DNA of 64,000 nt from Colwellia sp. 75C3 (GCF_002836255.1 NZ_PJAU01000032.1:372001-436000); one strand, 5' to 3'; counted from the stretch's first letter, positions 47,553 through 57,218 are shown. Numbers and translations are program-made. Notes: generated by a model from the sequence alone, not told the origin.

Positions 47553-50500
47553 ATGATTCAGAAAACCTTCATCAAAACAAGAATTGCAACAAGTTTGTCA
47601 TTGATACTAGGAATAACTGCGCTACCAGCACTATCAGCAGAAGAAGCCAACATCAACAAAGATGAACTGGAAGTAATTTCGGTTACCGGTATTCGCGGTA
47701 GTTTAGTTAAATCCATGGATATCAAACGTAATTCACACGGTGTTGTTGATGCTATATCAGCTGAAGACATGGGTAAATTTCCCGATACCAACTTAGCTGA
47801 ATCATTACAACGTATCAGTGGTGTATCTATTGACCGTGATAATGGTGAAGGTAGTAAAGTAACTGTACGTGGTTTTGGCCCTGACTATAACTTAGTTACC
47901 TTAAACGGACGTCAAATGCCGTCATCAAATATCAACGATACCAGCGCGTCTGACTCTCGTTCTTTTGATTTTGGTAACTTAGCATCGGAAGGTATTAGTG
48001 CTGTTGAAGTTTATAAAACAGGTAGAGCGTCGGTAGCAACAGGTGGCATTGGTGCAACGATCAACCTTCGTACATTAAAACCACTTAATCTTGGTGGTCA
48101 ACAAGCGTCTTTTGGTATTAAAGGTGTTCATGATACGTCAAGTACCGATGGTGATGCTTTAACGCCTGAGCTATCGGGTTTATATAGTAATACTTTTGCT
48201 GATAATACCTTTGGTGTCGCAATTACCGGTAGTTATCAAAACCGTCAAAGTGGCTCTGCCCGTGCAGGTGTTGACAATGGTTGGCGTCCACAAACAGGTG
48301 GCGAAGGTGATTGGGGTTCTGTCGGTGATGGGCCCACTCAAATTAATACTCCGGCTGATGGGGTAACTTACGCTGTTCCACATAATGTTTTATATGGCTT
48401 TAGTGAAGTAGAACGTACTCGTACCAATGGCCAATTAACACTTCAGTACCGCCCTGTTGAAAACCTTACTGCGACACTTGATTATACTTATTCAAAAAAT
48501 GAACAAGAATTGAACCAAAACATATTCTCTGCCTGGATGAGCCTAAATTATGCCGGCGAACCTATGGGTTCAGAGTGGACAGATGCAAACGGTGAAAATG
48601 TTGCCGCTCCTTTATACATTCATGATGTTGATGGACCTTCCGATTTAGTAAGCCAAGTTGAACAAAGCGCTCAAGTAAACGAAAACAAATCGATTGGTAT
48701 TAATTTGGAATACCTTGTTAACGATAACCTTTCTTTTAATCTTGATTATCACAGCTCAAGTGCAGAAGCTAAACCAGATAGCATTTACGGTAACAGTAAT
48801 ACTATTCAAGTCGCCACATGGAGCCGTGCTGAAACTAAAGTTGACTTTTCATCAAAATTCCCTGTTGTTGAAGTGGTCTACCCAAGTGGTACAACTGGTT
48901 TAACACCTGAAGGCGTAACCAATACGGGTACTAGTTTCAGAAACAGTTACATGATGTCAGAAATCGAGCAAATACAATTTGATGGTACCTATATTTTTGA
49001 TACCGGCATTGTTGAAAGTATTGATTTTGGCATCGGCAATAACGTTGTAGATAACCGAAATGCCTTTGCAAATGCTGAACGCCCTAACTGGGGTGGCTCA
49101 GGTACTCCTGCAGATATTGACGACCAGATGTTATTAGACAGCCAAAGCACTATGATTGATCGTTTTGATAACATGCCTGGTGATAAAACTAACATGACCA
49201 ATGAATTTTGGGCGATGGATTTTGTTACAATGGCTGATTCTATCGGTTCATTATATGGTGATCCAAATGATTCTCTTGCATGGCCATGTGGTACGCAAGT
49301 CTGTGCTCCATCTAACTACACCACTGATCGTCTGACCAAAGAAACAACCACCAGTGCCTTTGTTCAAGCTAATATGGCTTTAGAATTTGGTGAAATGCCA
49401 GTAGGTATTACGGTTGGTCTTCGTTATGAAAATACCGACATCGTCTCAAACACACTGTTACCTGCTATTGATTCAGTCTCTTGGGTTTCAGATAACGAAT
49501 TTGCAAAAAATCTTAGCTCAGACTCTGTTTACTTTTCAGATACCGGTAGTTACGACTACTTTTTACCTAACATCGATTTTGATATCGAAGTTGTTGAAGA
49601 CGTAATAGTTAGAGCTTCTTATAGTGAAACATTAACACGTGCTGGCTACGGTAACTTAACTGCTGGTGCAACAGTAGGCAACGTACGTACTAACGGCTTT
49701 GCCGATGGTAATCGCGGTAATACTGGTTTGTTACCGGTCGAATCAATCAACCTCGACTTATCAATTGAGTATTATTACGGCGAAGCAAGTTATGTCTCTT
49801 TGGGCCTTTTCCAAAAAGATGTTGATAACGTAATCGGATCTCAAGTGACTACAGAAAACTATCAACGTGCAGACGGTGCTGTAGTAACTCATCCTGCCTC
49901 TGGTAGTCGTTATGATGACGCGGTAGCAAATACAGGTAACAATATTGCAGATAATGGCCTACATCGTGAATATATAGAAGCTAACAACCCTACAGATCAA
50001 TACATAATACCTGGTGTTGATGGTGGCGCTGCTACACAAATATTTGGTCACCCGACAGAAAATGATCAACTTGCCGTTGAATACTCTCAACCGGTAAACC
50101 AAGGTTCAAATAAAGTAAATGGTATCGAGGTAGCTGCCCAACATTTATTTGGTGAGTCTGGTTTTGGTGCGATTGTTAACTTTACTTTAGTTGACAGTGA
50201 TGTTGACTATGACAACGCCTCTGAAGAAAATGCGGTAACACCTTTGTTAGGGGTCAGTGATTCTGCTAACTTTATTGCTTTCTATGATAAAGCTGGCTTC
50301 CAAGTTCGTTTCGCTTATAACTGGCGTGATGATTTCTTAACTGCTCTTCATGATGGACAAGGTTCTAACCCAGTTTATACTGAAGCCTACGGACAATTGG
50401 ATGCAAATATAGGGTATGAATTCAATGAAAACTTAACTGTTTTCGCTGAAGCGATAAACCTTACGGATGAGACTACTCGTACTTATGGTCGCCATGTTCT

Positions 50501-50564
50501 AATGACTAAAAACATCCAGCAAACAGGTGCTCGTTACAATATTGGTATGCGCTATAAGTTCTAA
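47553..50564 (+). CDS. TonB-dependent receptor (Caulobacter/Alteromonas carbohydrate type)
   Basis: 1003 aa outer-membrane receptor. There is a signal peptide ending near A-L-S-A, then a TonB-box-like segment (LEVISVTGIRG) and a plug domain (FPDTNLAESLQRISGVSIDRD, GSKVTVRGFGPDYNLVTLNGRQMPS). A 22-strand barrel follows, ending with aromatic residues (NIGMRYKF). It belongs to the long-plug type common in polysaccharide utilisation loci of Alteromonadales and Caulobacter. It should take up beta-glucan oligosaccharides using TonB energy. Upstream LacI-type operators link it to the glucosidase genes. A strong terminator follows, so the halogenase genes may have their own promoter. Confidence 0.93.
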   Translation: MIQKTFIKTRIATSLSLILGITALPALSAEEANINKDELEVISVTGIRGSLVKSMDIKRNSHGVVDAISAEDMGKFPDTNLAESLQRISGVSIDRDNGEGSKVTVRGFGPDYNLVTLNGRQMPSSNINDTSASDSRSFDFGNLASEGISAVEVYKTGRASVATGGIGATINLRTLKPLNLGGQQASFGIKGVHDTSSTDGDALTPELSGLYSNTFADNTFGVAITGSYQNRQSGSARAGVDNGWRPQTGGEGDWGSVGDGPTQINTPADGVTYAVPHNVLYGFSEVERTRTNGQLTLQYRPVENLTATLDYTYSKNEQELNQNIFSAWMSLNYAGEPMGSEWTDANGENVAAPLYIHDVDGPSDLVSQVEQSAQVNENKSIGINLEYLVNDNLSFNLDYHSSSAEAKPDSIYGNSNTIQVATWSRAETKVDFSSKFPVVEVVYPSGTTGLTPEGVTNTGTSFRNSYMMSEIEQIQFDGTYIFDTGIVESIDFGIGNNVVDNRNAFANAERPNWGGSGTPADIDDQMLLDSQSTMIDRFDNMPGDKTNMTNEFWAMDFVTMADSIGSLYGDPNDSLAWPCGTQVCAPSNYTTDRLTKETTTSAFVQANMALEFGEMPVGITVGLRYENTDIVSNTLLPAIDSVSWVSDNEFAKNLSSDSVYFSDTGSYDYFLPNIDFDIEVVEDVIVRASYSETLTRAGYGNLTAGATVGNVRTNGFADGNRGNTGLLPVESINLDLSIEYYYGEASYVSLGLFQKDVDNVIGSQVTTENYQRADGAVVTHPASGSRYDDAVANTGNNIADNGLHREYIEANNPTDQYIIPGVDGGAATQIFGHPTENDQLAVEYSQPVNQGSNKVNGIEVAAQHLFGESGFGAIVNFTLVDSDVDYDNASEENAVTPLLGVSDSANFIAFYDKAGFQVRFAYNWRDDFLTALHDGQGSNPVYTEAYGQLDANIGYEFNENLTVFAEAINLTDETTRTYGRHVLMTKNIQQTGARYNIGMRYKF

Positions 50565-50606
50565 ATTAGTATGAGCTATATCAAGGAGTAATTGATTACT
50601 CTGGGT

Positions 50607-50644
50607 AAAAATGAGTAACCGTGAACTTTACGGTTACTCATTTT
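50607..50644 (+). terminator. Terminator of the TonB receptor gene
   Basis: A stem of about 15 bp (AAAATGAGTAACCGT against ACGGTTACTCATTTT) with a short loop and a T-rich tail. Just before it lies GAGTAAT-TG-ATTACTC, a smaller dyad. Confidence 0.92.
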
Positions 50645-50821
50645 ATTTAACGATACACTGATGAAAAATACAAATAAAAAGCACGTAAAACAATATTTTA
50701 AATGTAATTTAAAATTCGAAACTTTCAATAAAAAACAAGCTGTATTAAGATGATTTAAGTCACTTGATTGATATTAATAAAATATAAATTAGAATTTCAA
50801 AATAATTAATGAAGTATTATT

Positions 50822-52390
50822 ATGAATAAAGTCGTAAAAAGTGTTGTTATCGTTGGTGGTGGGACCGCAGGTTGGTTAACTGCTGGTATTATTGCTGCTG
50901 AACATCAGGCAAATTCAGCACAAGGCATTGAATTAACATTAATTGAATCTCCTGACATTAAGCCTATCGGTGTAGGTGAAGGCACTTGGCCGACAATGCG
51001 TAATACCCTACAAACCATCGGTATCTCAGAAAAAGAATTTATCCGCTGCTGTGATGCCTCTTTTAAACAAGGCTCACAATTCATTGGCTGGGTTAATGGA
51101 CAAAATAATGATAACTACTATCATCCATTTATTGCTCCTCAAGGGTTTGGCCAAACAAATGTTGCTGGGTATTGGCAGAAGAATGACCAACACACTCCTT
51201 TTGCACACGCAGTAAGCTTTCAACCTCATTTATGTGATCATGGTTGCGCGCCCAAACAAAAACAAACACCTGAATTTGCCGCTGTAGCTAATTATGGTTA
51301 CCACTTAAATGCCGCTAAATTTGCTACTTTACTGCAACAACACTGTATAGATAATTTAGGCGTAAAACACATCGTTGACCATGTTGAACAAGTGAACGGC
51401 GCGATAGAAGGTAATATTGAAAGTGTCAGTACCCGCTGTCATAGTGACATTCCAGCTGATTTATTCATCGATTGCTCAGGCAGTAATGCTATTTTATTAA
51501 GCAAACATTACCAGATCCCATTTCTTAATAAAAAAGACATCTTATTTAACGATAGCGCTATTGCCGTGCAGGTTCCTTATAATACAGTCGATGCACCTAT
51601 TGCCTCACACACCTTATCAACAGCCCAACAAGCTGGTTGGATTTGGGACATTGGCTTACCCACCAGAAGAGGGGTTGGTTATACCTATGCTAGCGATTAT
51701 TTATCCGATGAAGCAGCAGAGCAAGCATTACGAGATTACCTAGCTAAAGAGTTAAGTGCCGCAAAAATAGCAGAACTTACTTTTAAAAAAATTGCTTTTA
51801 CACCCGGGCATAGAGAAAAATTTTGGCATAAAAACTGTGTGGCTGTAGGTATGGCGGCAGGTTTTCTAGAACCCCTTGAAGCATCCGCGTTAGCCTTAGT
51901 CGAATTATCAGCAAAAATGATTGCCAAAGAACTACCTGCTAATCACAGCATAATGGCAATAACAGCCGAACGTTTTAATCAACGCTTTCATTATCGTTGG
52001 CAGCGTATTATTGAGTTTTTGAAGTTGCATTACGTATTAAGCCAACGCAGTGATAGTAAGTATTGGCTTGATAATCGCTTAGCCAAGACGATTCCTGCGC
52101 GTTTACAGCAGTTATTATCTTTATGGCAACATCAAGAGCCTACGTATAACGACTTTACCGAGATAGAAGAAATTTTTCCCGCGGCTAGCTATCAATATAT
52201 TCTTTATGGCATGGGTTTTAATACCCAAACAAGAGCAACAACCAGGCGTTATGACAATTCACAAATTAGTAAAAAAAATATAGAAGAGAATCAACAACTG
52301 TGCCGAAAGTACTTGGCAGGTTTACCGAGTAATCGAGAATTAATCGATTATATATTACAGAATAAAGTGCAAAATAAAGTAAATAATTAG
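50822..52390 (+). CDS. Flavin-dependent (tryptophan-type) halogenase, copy 1
   Basis: 522 aa. The FAD motif GGGTAGW is at residues 12-18. VGEGTWPTM and the catalytic-lysine segment DASFKQGSQFIGW (Lys82) follow. The halogenase hallmark W-x-W-x-I-P is altered here to WIWDIGLP, with one extra residue. The later GFLEPLEASAL block contacts FAD and substrate. Family members halogenate aromatic substrates using FADH2, oxygen and chloride or bromide through HOX relayed by the lysine. It heads the SapC-cupin-halogenase group. Confidence 0.87.
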   Translation: MNKVVKSVVIVGGGTAGWLTAGIIAAEHQANSAQGIELTLIESPDIKPIGVGEGTWPTMRNTLQTIGISEKEFIRCCDASFKQGSQFIGWVNGQNNDNYYHPFIAPQGFGQTNVAGYWQKNDQHTPFAHAVSFQPHLCDHGCAPKQKQTPEFAAVANYGYHLNAAKFATLLQQHCIDNLGVKHIVDHVEQVNGAIEGNIESVSTRCHSDIPADLFIDCSGSNAILLSKHYQIPFLNKKDILFNDSAIAVQVPYNTVDAPIASHTLSTAQQAGWIWDIGLPTRRGVGYTYASDYLSDEAAEQALRDYLAKELSAAKIAELTFKKIAFTPGHREKFWHKNCVAVGMAAGFLEPLEASALALVELSAKMIAKELPANHSIMAITAERFNQRFHYRWQRIIEFLKLHYVLSQRSDSKYWLDNRLAKTIPARLQQLLSLWQHQEPTYNDFTEIEEIFPAASYQYILYGMGFNTQTRATTRRYDNSQISKKNIEENQQLCRKYLAGLPSNRELIDYILQNKVQNKVNN

Positions 52391-52444
52391 TGCGTTAAAG
52401 CCTAATTTCATCGCTAATTTTTATCACTAACCGTCGGAGTTTAC

Positions 52445-53173
52445 ATGGCTAATCACGTTTTATTAAATAACCTTGATCATCAGGATCTTAAAATCATTAC
52501 CGACAAGTCTGAAGAATACGGTAATAACACTATGTATAGCGTTGTTTATCCGTTTGAATTTAGTAAGCTACAAGCCGATTACCCTATTTTCTTTCACAAA
52601 GATAATAACAGTAATACCTATACAGCTTTGGCGCTACTTGGCTTTGAAGAAAGAGAAAATCTTTTTTTAAGAGATGAACAATGGCACGCTAGCTACATTC
52701 CATTAATGATTGAAAGAGAGCCGTTCTTAATTGGACAGCAGTCCGTGGTAGAAAATGGTGAAACTGTAGAAAACACCGTTATTCATCTTGATTTAGACAA
52801 CCCAAGAGTCAATAAAAATCAAGGTACAGATATTTTTCTTCCACATGGAGGAAACAGTGAATATATCAATAAAATAAGTTCAACACTAAAAGCTATTCAT
52901 GAAAGTAAACCTTCAACCAAACATTTTATGGATACCATGATAGCCTTAGATTTATTTGAGTCTTTCAATTTAGATATTCAATTAACCAATGGCTCAAATA
53001 ATCGTTTATCTGGCTTTTATACCATTAATGAAGATAAGTTAATGAACTTAAAAGGTGAAACACTAGAAGAACTCAATAAATCAGGCTTGCTTAAGTTGAT
53101 TTATATGGTGATTGCATCCCATGAAAACATTAATGCTTTAATCCAACTTAAAGATAAGTTGGTATCGGTGTAA
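52445..53173 (+). CDS. SapC family protein
   Basis: 242 aa, soluble, with no signal peptide. The pattern of YSVVYPFEFSKLQADYPIFF, ALALLGFEERENLFL and WHASYIPLMIEREPF matches the SapC family (named from a Campylobacter S-layer export gene). The family is commonly found next to TonB receptors, tryptophan-type halogenases and cupin-like proteins in Alteromonadales and Caulobacter-type bacteria; its function is not established. CGGAG precedes the ATG. Confidence 0.85.
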   Translation: MANHVLLNNLDHQDLKIITDKSEEYGNNTMYSVVYPFEFSKLQADYPIFFHKDNNSNTYTALALLGFEERENLFLRDEQWHASYIPLMIEREPFLIGQQSVVENGETVENTVIHLDLDNPRVNKNQGTDIFLPHGGNSEYINKISSTLKAIHESKPSTKHFMDTMIALDLFESFNLDIQLTNGSNNRLSGFYTINEDKLMNLKGETLEELNKSGLLKLIYMVIASHENINALIQLKDKLVSV

Positions 53174-53228
53174 AGAAAAATAACCTTGTCGTTTAGGAGC
53201 AATAAATATTACTGACATATTTGCCAAG

Positions 53229-54233
53229 ATGCCTAAAGTAAAAAATATATCGGCTTGTTCACCGTTAGACATTCCAGAGAGTGTACTAACGTCAAATAAG
53301 CCGGTTATTTTAACAGGCCTAGTTGATAGCTGGCCTGTTGTTAAAGCCGCTAAAGAATCTTCTGAACAAGCCTCACACTACCTTAATCAATATTATCAAG
53401 GTATGACGGTAGGTATGGGGGTAAGTGCACATGAGAATAACGGCCGCTTATTTTATAACGAAGATTTTTCAGACTTTAACTTTACTAAACAAGCGGCACA
53501 GTTTGATCAAGTGCTAGCGCAACTATTAGCATCACAGCACCTTAATAAATCCCCCTCTATCTATGTTGGTTCAACCCATGTCGATAAATTGTTGCCCGGC
53601 TTTCGACAAGAAAATGATTTAGCCGCTATCAGTCAATTTAAGCCGCTGGTGAGTTTATGGTTAGGCAATCAAAGTCGCATTGCTGCCCATCATGATACGC
53701 CAAGTAATATCGCCTGTTGTGTCGCGGGTAAAAGACGTTTCACCTTGTTTCCACCCGAGCAGTTATGTAATTTATATATAGGGCCCCTAGATCATACTCC
53801 CGCAGGTCAAGCCATTAGCTTAGTCGACTTCCATAAGCCTGACTTTGATAAGTTCCCAAAGTTTAAAGACGCCATTGAACAGGCAGTAGTCGCTGAATTA
53901 GAGCCTGGCGACGCATTATTTTTACCAAGTATGTGGTGGCATCATGTTGAAGGGTTAAGTCAATTTAACCTGCTAATAAATTACTGGTGGCAAACAACAA
54001 GTCCGCATATGGGTGCACCGATTGATGCAATGATGCATGCCCTGTTAAATATAAAGAGTCTGCCTGCTGACCAAAAAAAAGCATGGTTTGAAATGTTCAA
54101 ACATTATGTATTTAACGACGACCCAAAGGCGCTATCTTACATTCCTGAGCAACATCTTGGTTCCCTAAACCCATTAAATGATAAGTCATCTCGACAAATT
54201 AGATCGATGCTACTGAACAAATTAAATCGATGA
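53229..54233 (+). CDS. Cupin-like (JmjC-related, cupin_8) protein
   Basis: 334 aa. The iron-binding facial triad is visible: His and Asp in AAHHDTPSN and the distal His in WWHHVEGL. Around it lie RRFTLFPPEQ and LEPGDALFLPSMWWH. This is the signature of 2-oxoglutarate-dependent hydroxylases of the FIH/JmjC type. The ATG at 53229 has no ribosome-binding site, but an in-frame ATT at 53208 has AGGAG 8 nt before it and would add 7 residues (I/M-T-D-I-F-A-K). The true start may thus be a non-standard ATT. It lies between SapC and halogenase 2. Confidence 0.85.
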   Translation: MPKVKNISACSPLDIPESVLTSNKPVILTGLVDSWPVVKAAKESSEQASHYLNQYYQGMTVGMGVSAHENNGRLFYNEDFSDFNFTKQAAQFDQVLAQLLASQHLNKSPSIYVGSTHVDKLLPGFRQENDLAAISQFKPLVSLWLGNQSRIAAHHDTPSNIACCVAGKRRFTLFPPEQLCNLYIGPLDHTPAGQAISLVDFHKPDFDKFPKFKDAIEQAVVAELEPGDALFLPSMWWHHVEGLSQFNLLINYWWQTTSPHMGAPIDAMMHALLNIKSLPADQKKAWFEMFKHYVFNDDPKALSYIPEQHLGSLNPLNDKSSRQIRSMLLNKLNR

Positions 54234-54288
54234 ATGTAATATCAACTCAATCTTTTAGACACAATTTTATTGAAAAGGTCGTAGTCCC

Positions 54289-55770
54289 ATGAATACAAAT
54301 AAAGTAAAAAAAGTGGTAATTGCTGGCGGCGGAACGGCTGGTTGGATGGCAGCAGCGGCAATATCAAAATTATTAGGCAAAAACTTAGATATTACCTTAG
54401 TAGAGTCCGATGATATTGCCACTATAGGTGTTGGCGAAGCGACCATTCCCACGTTGCAATATTTTCACCAACTGCTCAATATTAATGAAGCTGAGTTTCT
54501 TAAAGAGACCCATGGCACCTTCAAGTTGGGCATAAGCTTTGAAGGATGGCGCGATGTTAATCAAGATTATTTACATGCTTTTGGCCTAACAGGAAAAGAT
54601 TGTTGGGCGGCAGGATTTCAGCATTTTTGGACTAAAGGCAGACAACAAGGCATAGCCTCAGAATTTGGCGACTATTGTCTTGAAAAAGTTACTGCGTCAA
54701 ATGAAAAATTTGCGCACCTACCGAACAATGGCCTTAATTATGCCTATCATATTGACGCAACACGTTATGGTCAATTCTTACGTAAGATGAGTGAAAAACA
54801 CGGTACGAAGCGCATTGAAGGAAAAATAAACCAAGTTAATATTGATCAAAATTCTGGTGATATTAGCTCACTTACGCTTGAATCAGGTTTGGTTATCGAA
54901 GGCGATTTATTCTTAGATTGTACAGGCCAACGCGCTTTACTTATTGAAGGTGCATTACATACTGGTTTCGAAGACTGGTCGCACTGGTTACCTTGCGACT
55001 CAGCCATAGCAGTACAAACTAAATCGACTGAAGCAGCAAAACCCTATACTCGTTCTATTGCTCATGACTTTGGTTGGCAATGGCGTATTCCACTGCAAAA
55101 TAGAGTGGGTAATGGCATGGTATTTTGCAGTAAATATGTCTCTGATGAAAAAGCCTTAGCCGTACTCGAAAGTAACTTAGTTGGCGAGAAAATCACCGAA
55201 CCAAGAGTGATAAAATATCGTACAGGTACGCGACGAAAACATTGGAATAAGAACTGTATTGCGATTGGCCTATCAAGTGGCTTCTTAGAGCCGTTAGAAT
55301 CAACCAGTATTCATCTTATTCAGCAATCTATCGTGCGATTGCTGAGAATGTTTCCACAAGATGGCATAAAACAAACGGATATTGATGAATTTAACCTGCA
55401 AACCAAATTTGATACGGCCACTACACGTGATTTTATCATTCTGCATTATAGTGTAACCAACAGAAACGACTCTGAGTTTTGGCGACACTGTCGTAATATG
55501 CCGATCCCTGAAGGGTTAGCACATAGAATTAAATTATTTAAAGAAACAGGCAGAGTATTTAGAAAAAACAATGAACTTTTTGACGATTCTTGGATGCAAG
55601 TAATGATTGGTCAAGGTTTGATCCCAGAGAGTTATCACCCCATTGTAGATAATATGAGTGATGATGAATTACAGCGTTTTCTGGACCATATTAAAACCAA
55701 TGTTAATAATACTGTTAAACAATTACCGCCGCATAATGCTTTCATCGATAGATTTTGTAAGGCCCAATAG
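54289..55770 (+). CDS. Flavin-dependent (tryptophan-type) halogenase, copy 2
   Basis: 493 aa with complete halogenase motifs: GGGTAGWM for FAD, VGEATIP, the catalytic lysine exactly at residue 79 (GTFKLGISFEGW), and WQWRIP matching W-x-W-x-I-P. The SSGFLEPLESTSIHLIQ block and a C-terminus SWMQVMIGQGLIPESYHP follow. The substrate is unknown; relatives near TonB receptors prefer bromide and free indoles in the published examples. The stop overlaps the deacetylase start by one base (TAGTG). Confidence 0.92.
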   Translation: MNTNKVKKVVIAGGGTAGWMAAAAISKLLGKNLDITLVESDDIATIGVGEATIPTLQYFHQLLNINEAEFLKETHGTFKLGISFEGWRDVNQDYLHAFGLTGKDCWAAGFQHFWTKGRQQGIASEFGDYCLEKVTASNEKFAHLPNNGLNYAYHIDATRYGQFLRKMSEKHGTKRIEGKINQVNIDQNSGDISSLTLESGLVIEGDLFLDCTGQRALLIEGALHTGFEDWSHWLPCDSAIAVQTKSTEAAKPYTRSIAHDFGWQWRIPLQNRVGNGMVFCSKYVSDEKALAVLESNLVGEKITEPRVIKYRTGTRRKHWNKNCIAIGLSSGFLEPLESTSIHLIQQSIVRLLRMFPQDGIKQTDIDEFNLQTKFDTATTRDFIILHYSVTNRNDSEFWRHCRNMPIPEGLAHRIKLFKETGRVFRKNNELFDDSWMQVMIGQGLIPESYHPIVDNMSDDELQRFLDHIKTNVNNTVKQLPPHNAFIDRFCKAQ

Positions 55771-56579
55771 TGAAGAAAATAGTTGCTGGCTTTATTATTG
55801 CTCATTTCTGGTCATCAACTTGGTCAGCAACTACCTTTGCAGCCGATGTGCCATATCCATGGCCAAATAACGCATTAGCTGCTGTGAGTCTATCCTATGA
55901 CGATGCGCTAAATAGTCAGCTTGATAATGCCATTCCTGCGCTTGATAAACATGGTTTCAAAGGTAGCTTCTATTTAACACTAACCTCCCCTGTTTTTAAC
56001 ACTCGAAAACTAGAATGGCAAAAAATAGCTAAACATGGTCATGAGCTAGGTAACCATACTATTCATCATGCATGCCGAAAGTCCCTGCCCAACCGAGGCT
56101 GGGTAGCGTCAGATAATAATTTAGATAATGTATCCGTATCGAAAATAGTGGCTGAAATAAAAACAGCCAATACTATTTTAAAGCAGCTAGACAACCAGAG
56201 TAAAAGAACATTTACTGTCCCTTGTACAGACAACTTAGCCAATGGAGCGGATTACCTTGAGGCGATAACCCCTTTATTTGTTGGTATTAAAAGTAAGGTG
56301 GGAACAACACCTAAAAGCATGGACGATGTTGATATTAAACGTGTTTCAGTTATTTCCGCAGAAAACCTCACTGGAAAACAATTAATCTCTTTGGTTAGAG
56401 AGGCTAGAAGCCATGGCACTATGGTGAACTTTACCTTTCATGGTATTGGCGGTGATCACCTTAGTATAAGCTCAAAAGCCCACAACGCGCTGCTGAGTTT
56501 CTTAGCAAAGAACAAAGCGGATTATTGGATTGATACCTTTCTCAATATCAGTTTACATATTACCCTTCAACAAGAGTAA
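55770..56579 (+). CDS. Exported polysaccharide deacetylase-like protein (NodB fold), GTG start
   Basis: 269 aa with a signal peptide. NodB motif 1 is present as LSYDDA (usually T/S-F/Y-D-D-G), and motif 2 reads HELGNHTIHH with the metal His residues. A distal FTFHGIGGDH region supplies the motif-5 His. It should remove acetyl groups from polysaccharide in the periplasm or at the surface. The GTG start shares its first G with the halogenase TAG stop, so it belongs to that operon. Confidence 0.82.
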   Translation: MKKIVAGFIIAHFWSSTWSATTFAADVPYPWPNNALAAVSLSYDDALNSQLDNAIPALDKHGFKGSFYLTLTSPVFNTRKLEWQKIAKHGHELGNHTIHHACRKSLPNRGWVASDNNLDNVSVSKIVAEIKTANTILKQLDNQSKRTFTVPCTDNLANGADYLEAITPLFVGIKSKVGTTPKSMDDVDIKRVSVISAENLTGKQLISLVREARSHGTMVNFTFHGIGGDHLSISSKAHNALLSFLAKNKADYWIDTFLNISLHITLQQE

Positions 56580-56627
56580 TGATTTAACCGTACCAAGCTC
56601 AAGTGATGAGCCATATCAGGATAAAAA

Positions 56628-57179
56628 ATGAAAGCAGAAGTTCAATCTCATGAATTCAAAAAAGATTTCTATTTTTACGATCTCGTTTCAAGCTTTTCCA
56701 TATCATTATGTGGTTGTCCTGTTATTTTTGAAAAAGAAGTCGAAATATACAAAGCAGCAGATCAACTTATCAGTTTCCCCGGCGCTTATTCCAAAGCTAA
56801 GCACTTAGCCCCTTTCCAGCTCAGAGAGCAAGCCCTCAGAGGAGAGATTAATAAAAGCAAACATATTGCTTCATGTTGTATGATGCTGGCTAATACCGCT
56901 TATGAGTCGGTTAAACAATATAATGATGGCTCTGAAGTTTTTGAATTTTTTCGCCATATTCGCAATGCATCTTCCCACTTAAATGTTTTTCAATTCAATC
57001 ACAAAGAGCCTGCTCACCCAGCACAATGGCGAGGTGCGATTATTGAACATCAACAAAAGGGTGATACAAATGCGCTTTTTGCTAAGCCTTGTTTTGGCCA
57101 CTTTATCGGTGTGGCTGATTTACTTGATTTGTTAATGGATATTGAGCACAAGATAATCAAGCAAAACAAAAGTAAGTAA
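56628..57179 (+). CDS. HEPN-like protein of unknown role, 183 aa
   Basis: Mostly helical, soluble protein. R112-N-A-S-S-H117 within FRHIRNASSHLNVF is the R-x4-H motif of HEPN-domain RNases, and the helices around it fit a HEPN bundle. The gene stands after the deacetylase gene with no visible partner (no MNT-type nucleotidyltransferase or small antitoxin next to it). Whether it is an RNase or a degenerate HEPN is unknown. The 3' end runs into an AGTA microsatellite. Confidence 0.55.
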   Translation: MKAEVQSHEFKKDFYFYDLVSSFSISLCGCPVIFEKEVEIYKAADQLISFPGAYSKAKHLAPFQLREQALRGEINKSKHIASCCMMLANTAYESVKQYNDGSEVFEFFRHIRNASSHLNVFQFNHKEPAHPAQWRGAIIEHQQKGDTNALFAKPCFGHFIGVADLLDLLMDIEHKIIKQNKSK

Positions 57180-57196
57180 GTAAGTAAGTAAGTAAG
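57171..57196. repeat. AGTA microsatellite, six units
   Basis: Six uninterrupted copies of AGTA plus AG. The first copies overlap the stop codon of the 183-aa gene. Because every frame of the repeat soon meets TAA, copy-number change would hardly alter the protein. Confidence 0.9.
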
Positions 57197-57218
57197 ATGA
57201 AACGCTAAAGCACCTCAC

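Noticed and set aside
57171..57196. AGTA microsatellite as a phase-variation switch
   Set aside because: It only overlaps the last codons and stop of the 183-aa gene, and every frame of the repeat reaches TAA almost at once. Copy changes would barely affect the product, and no promoter depends on it visibly.
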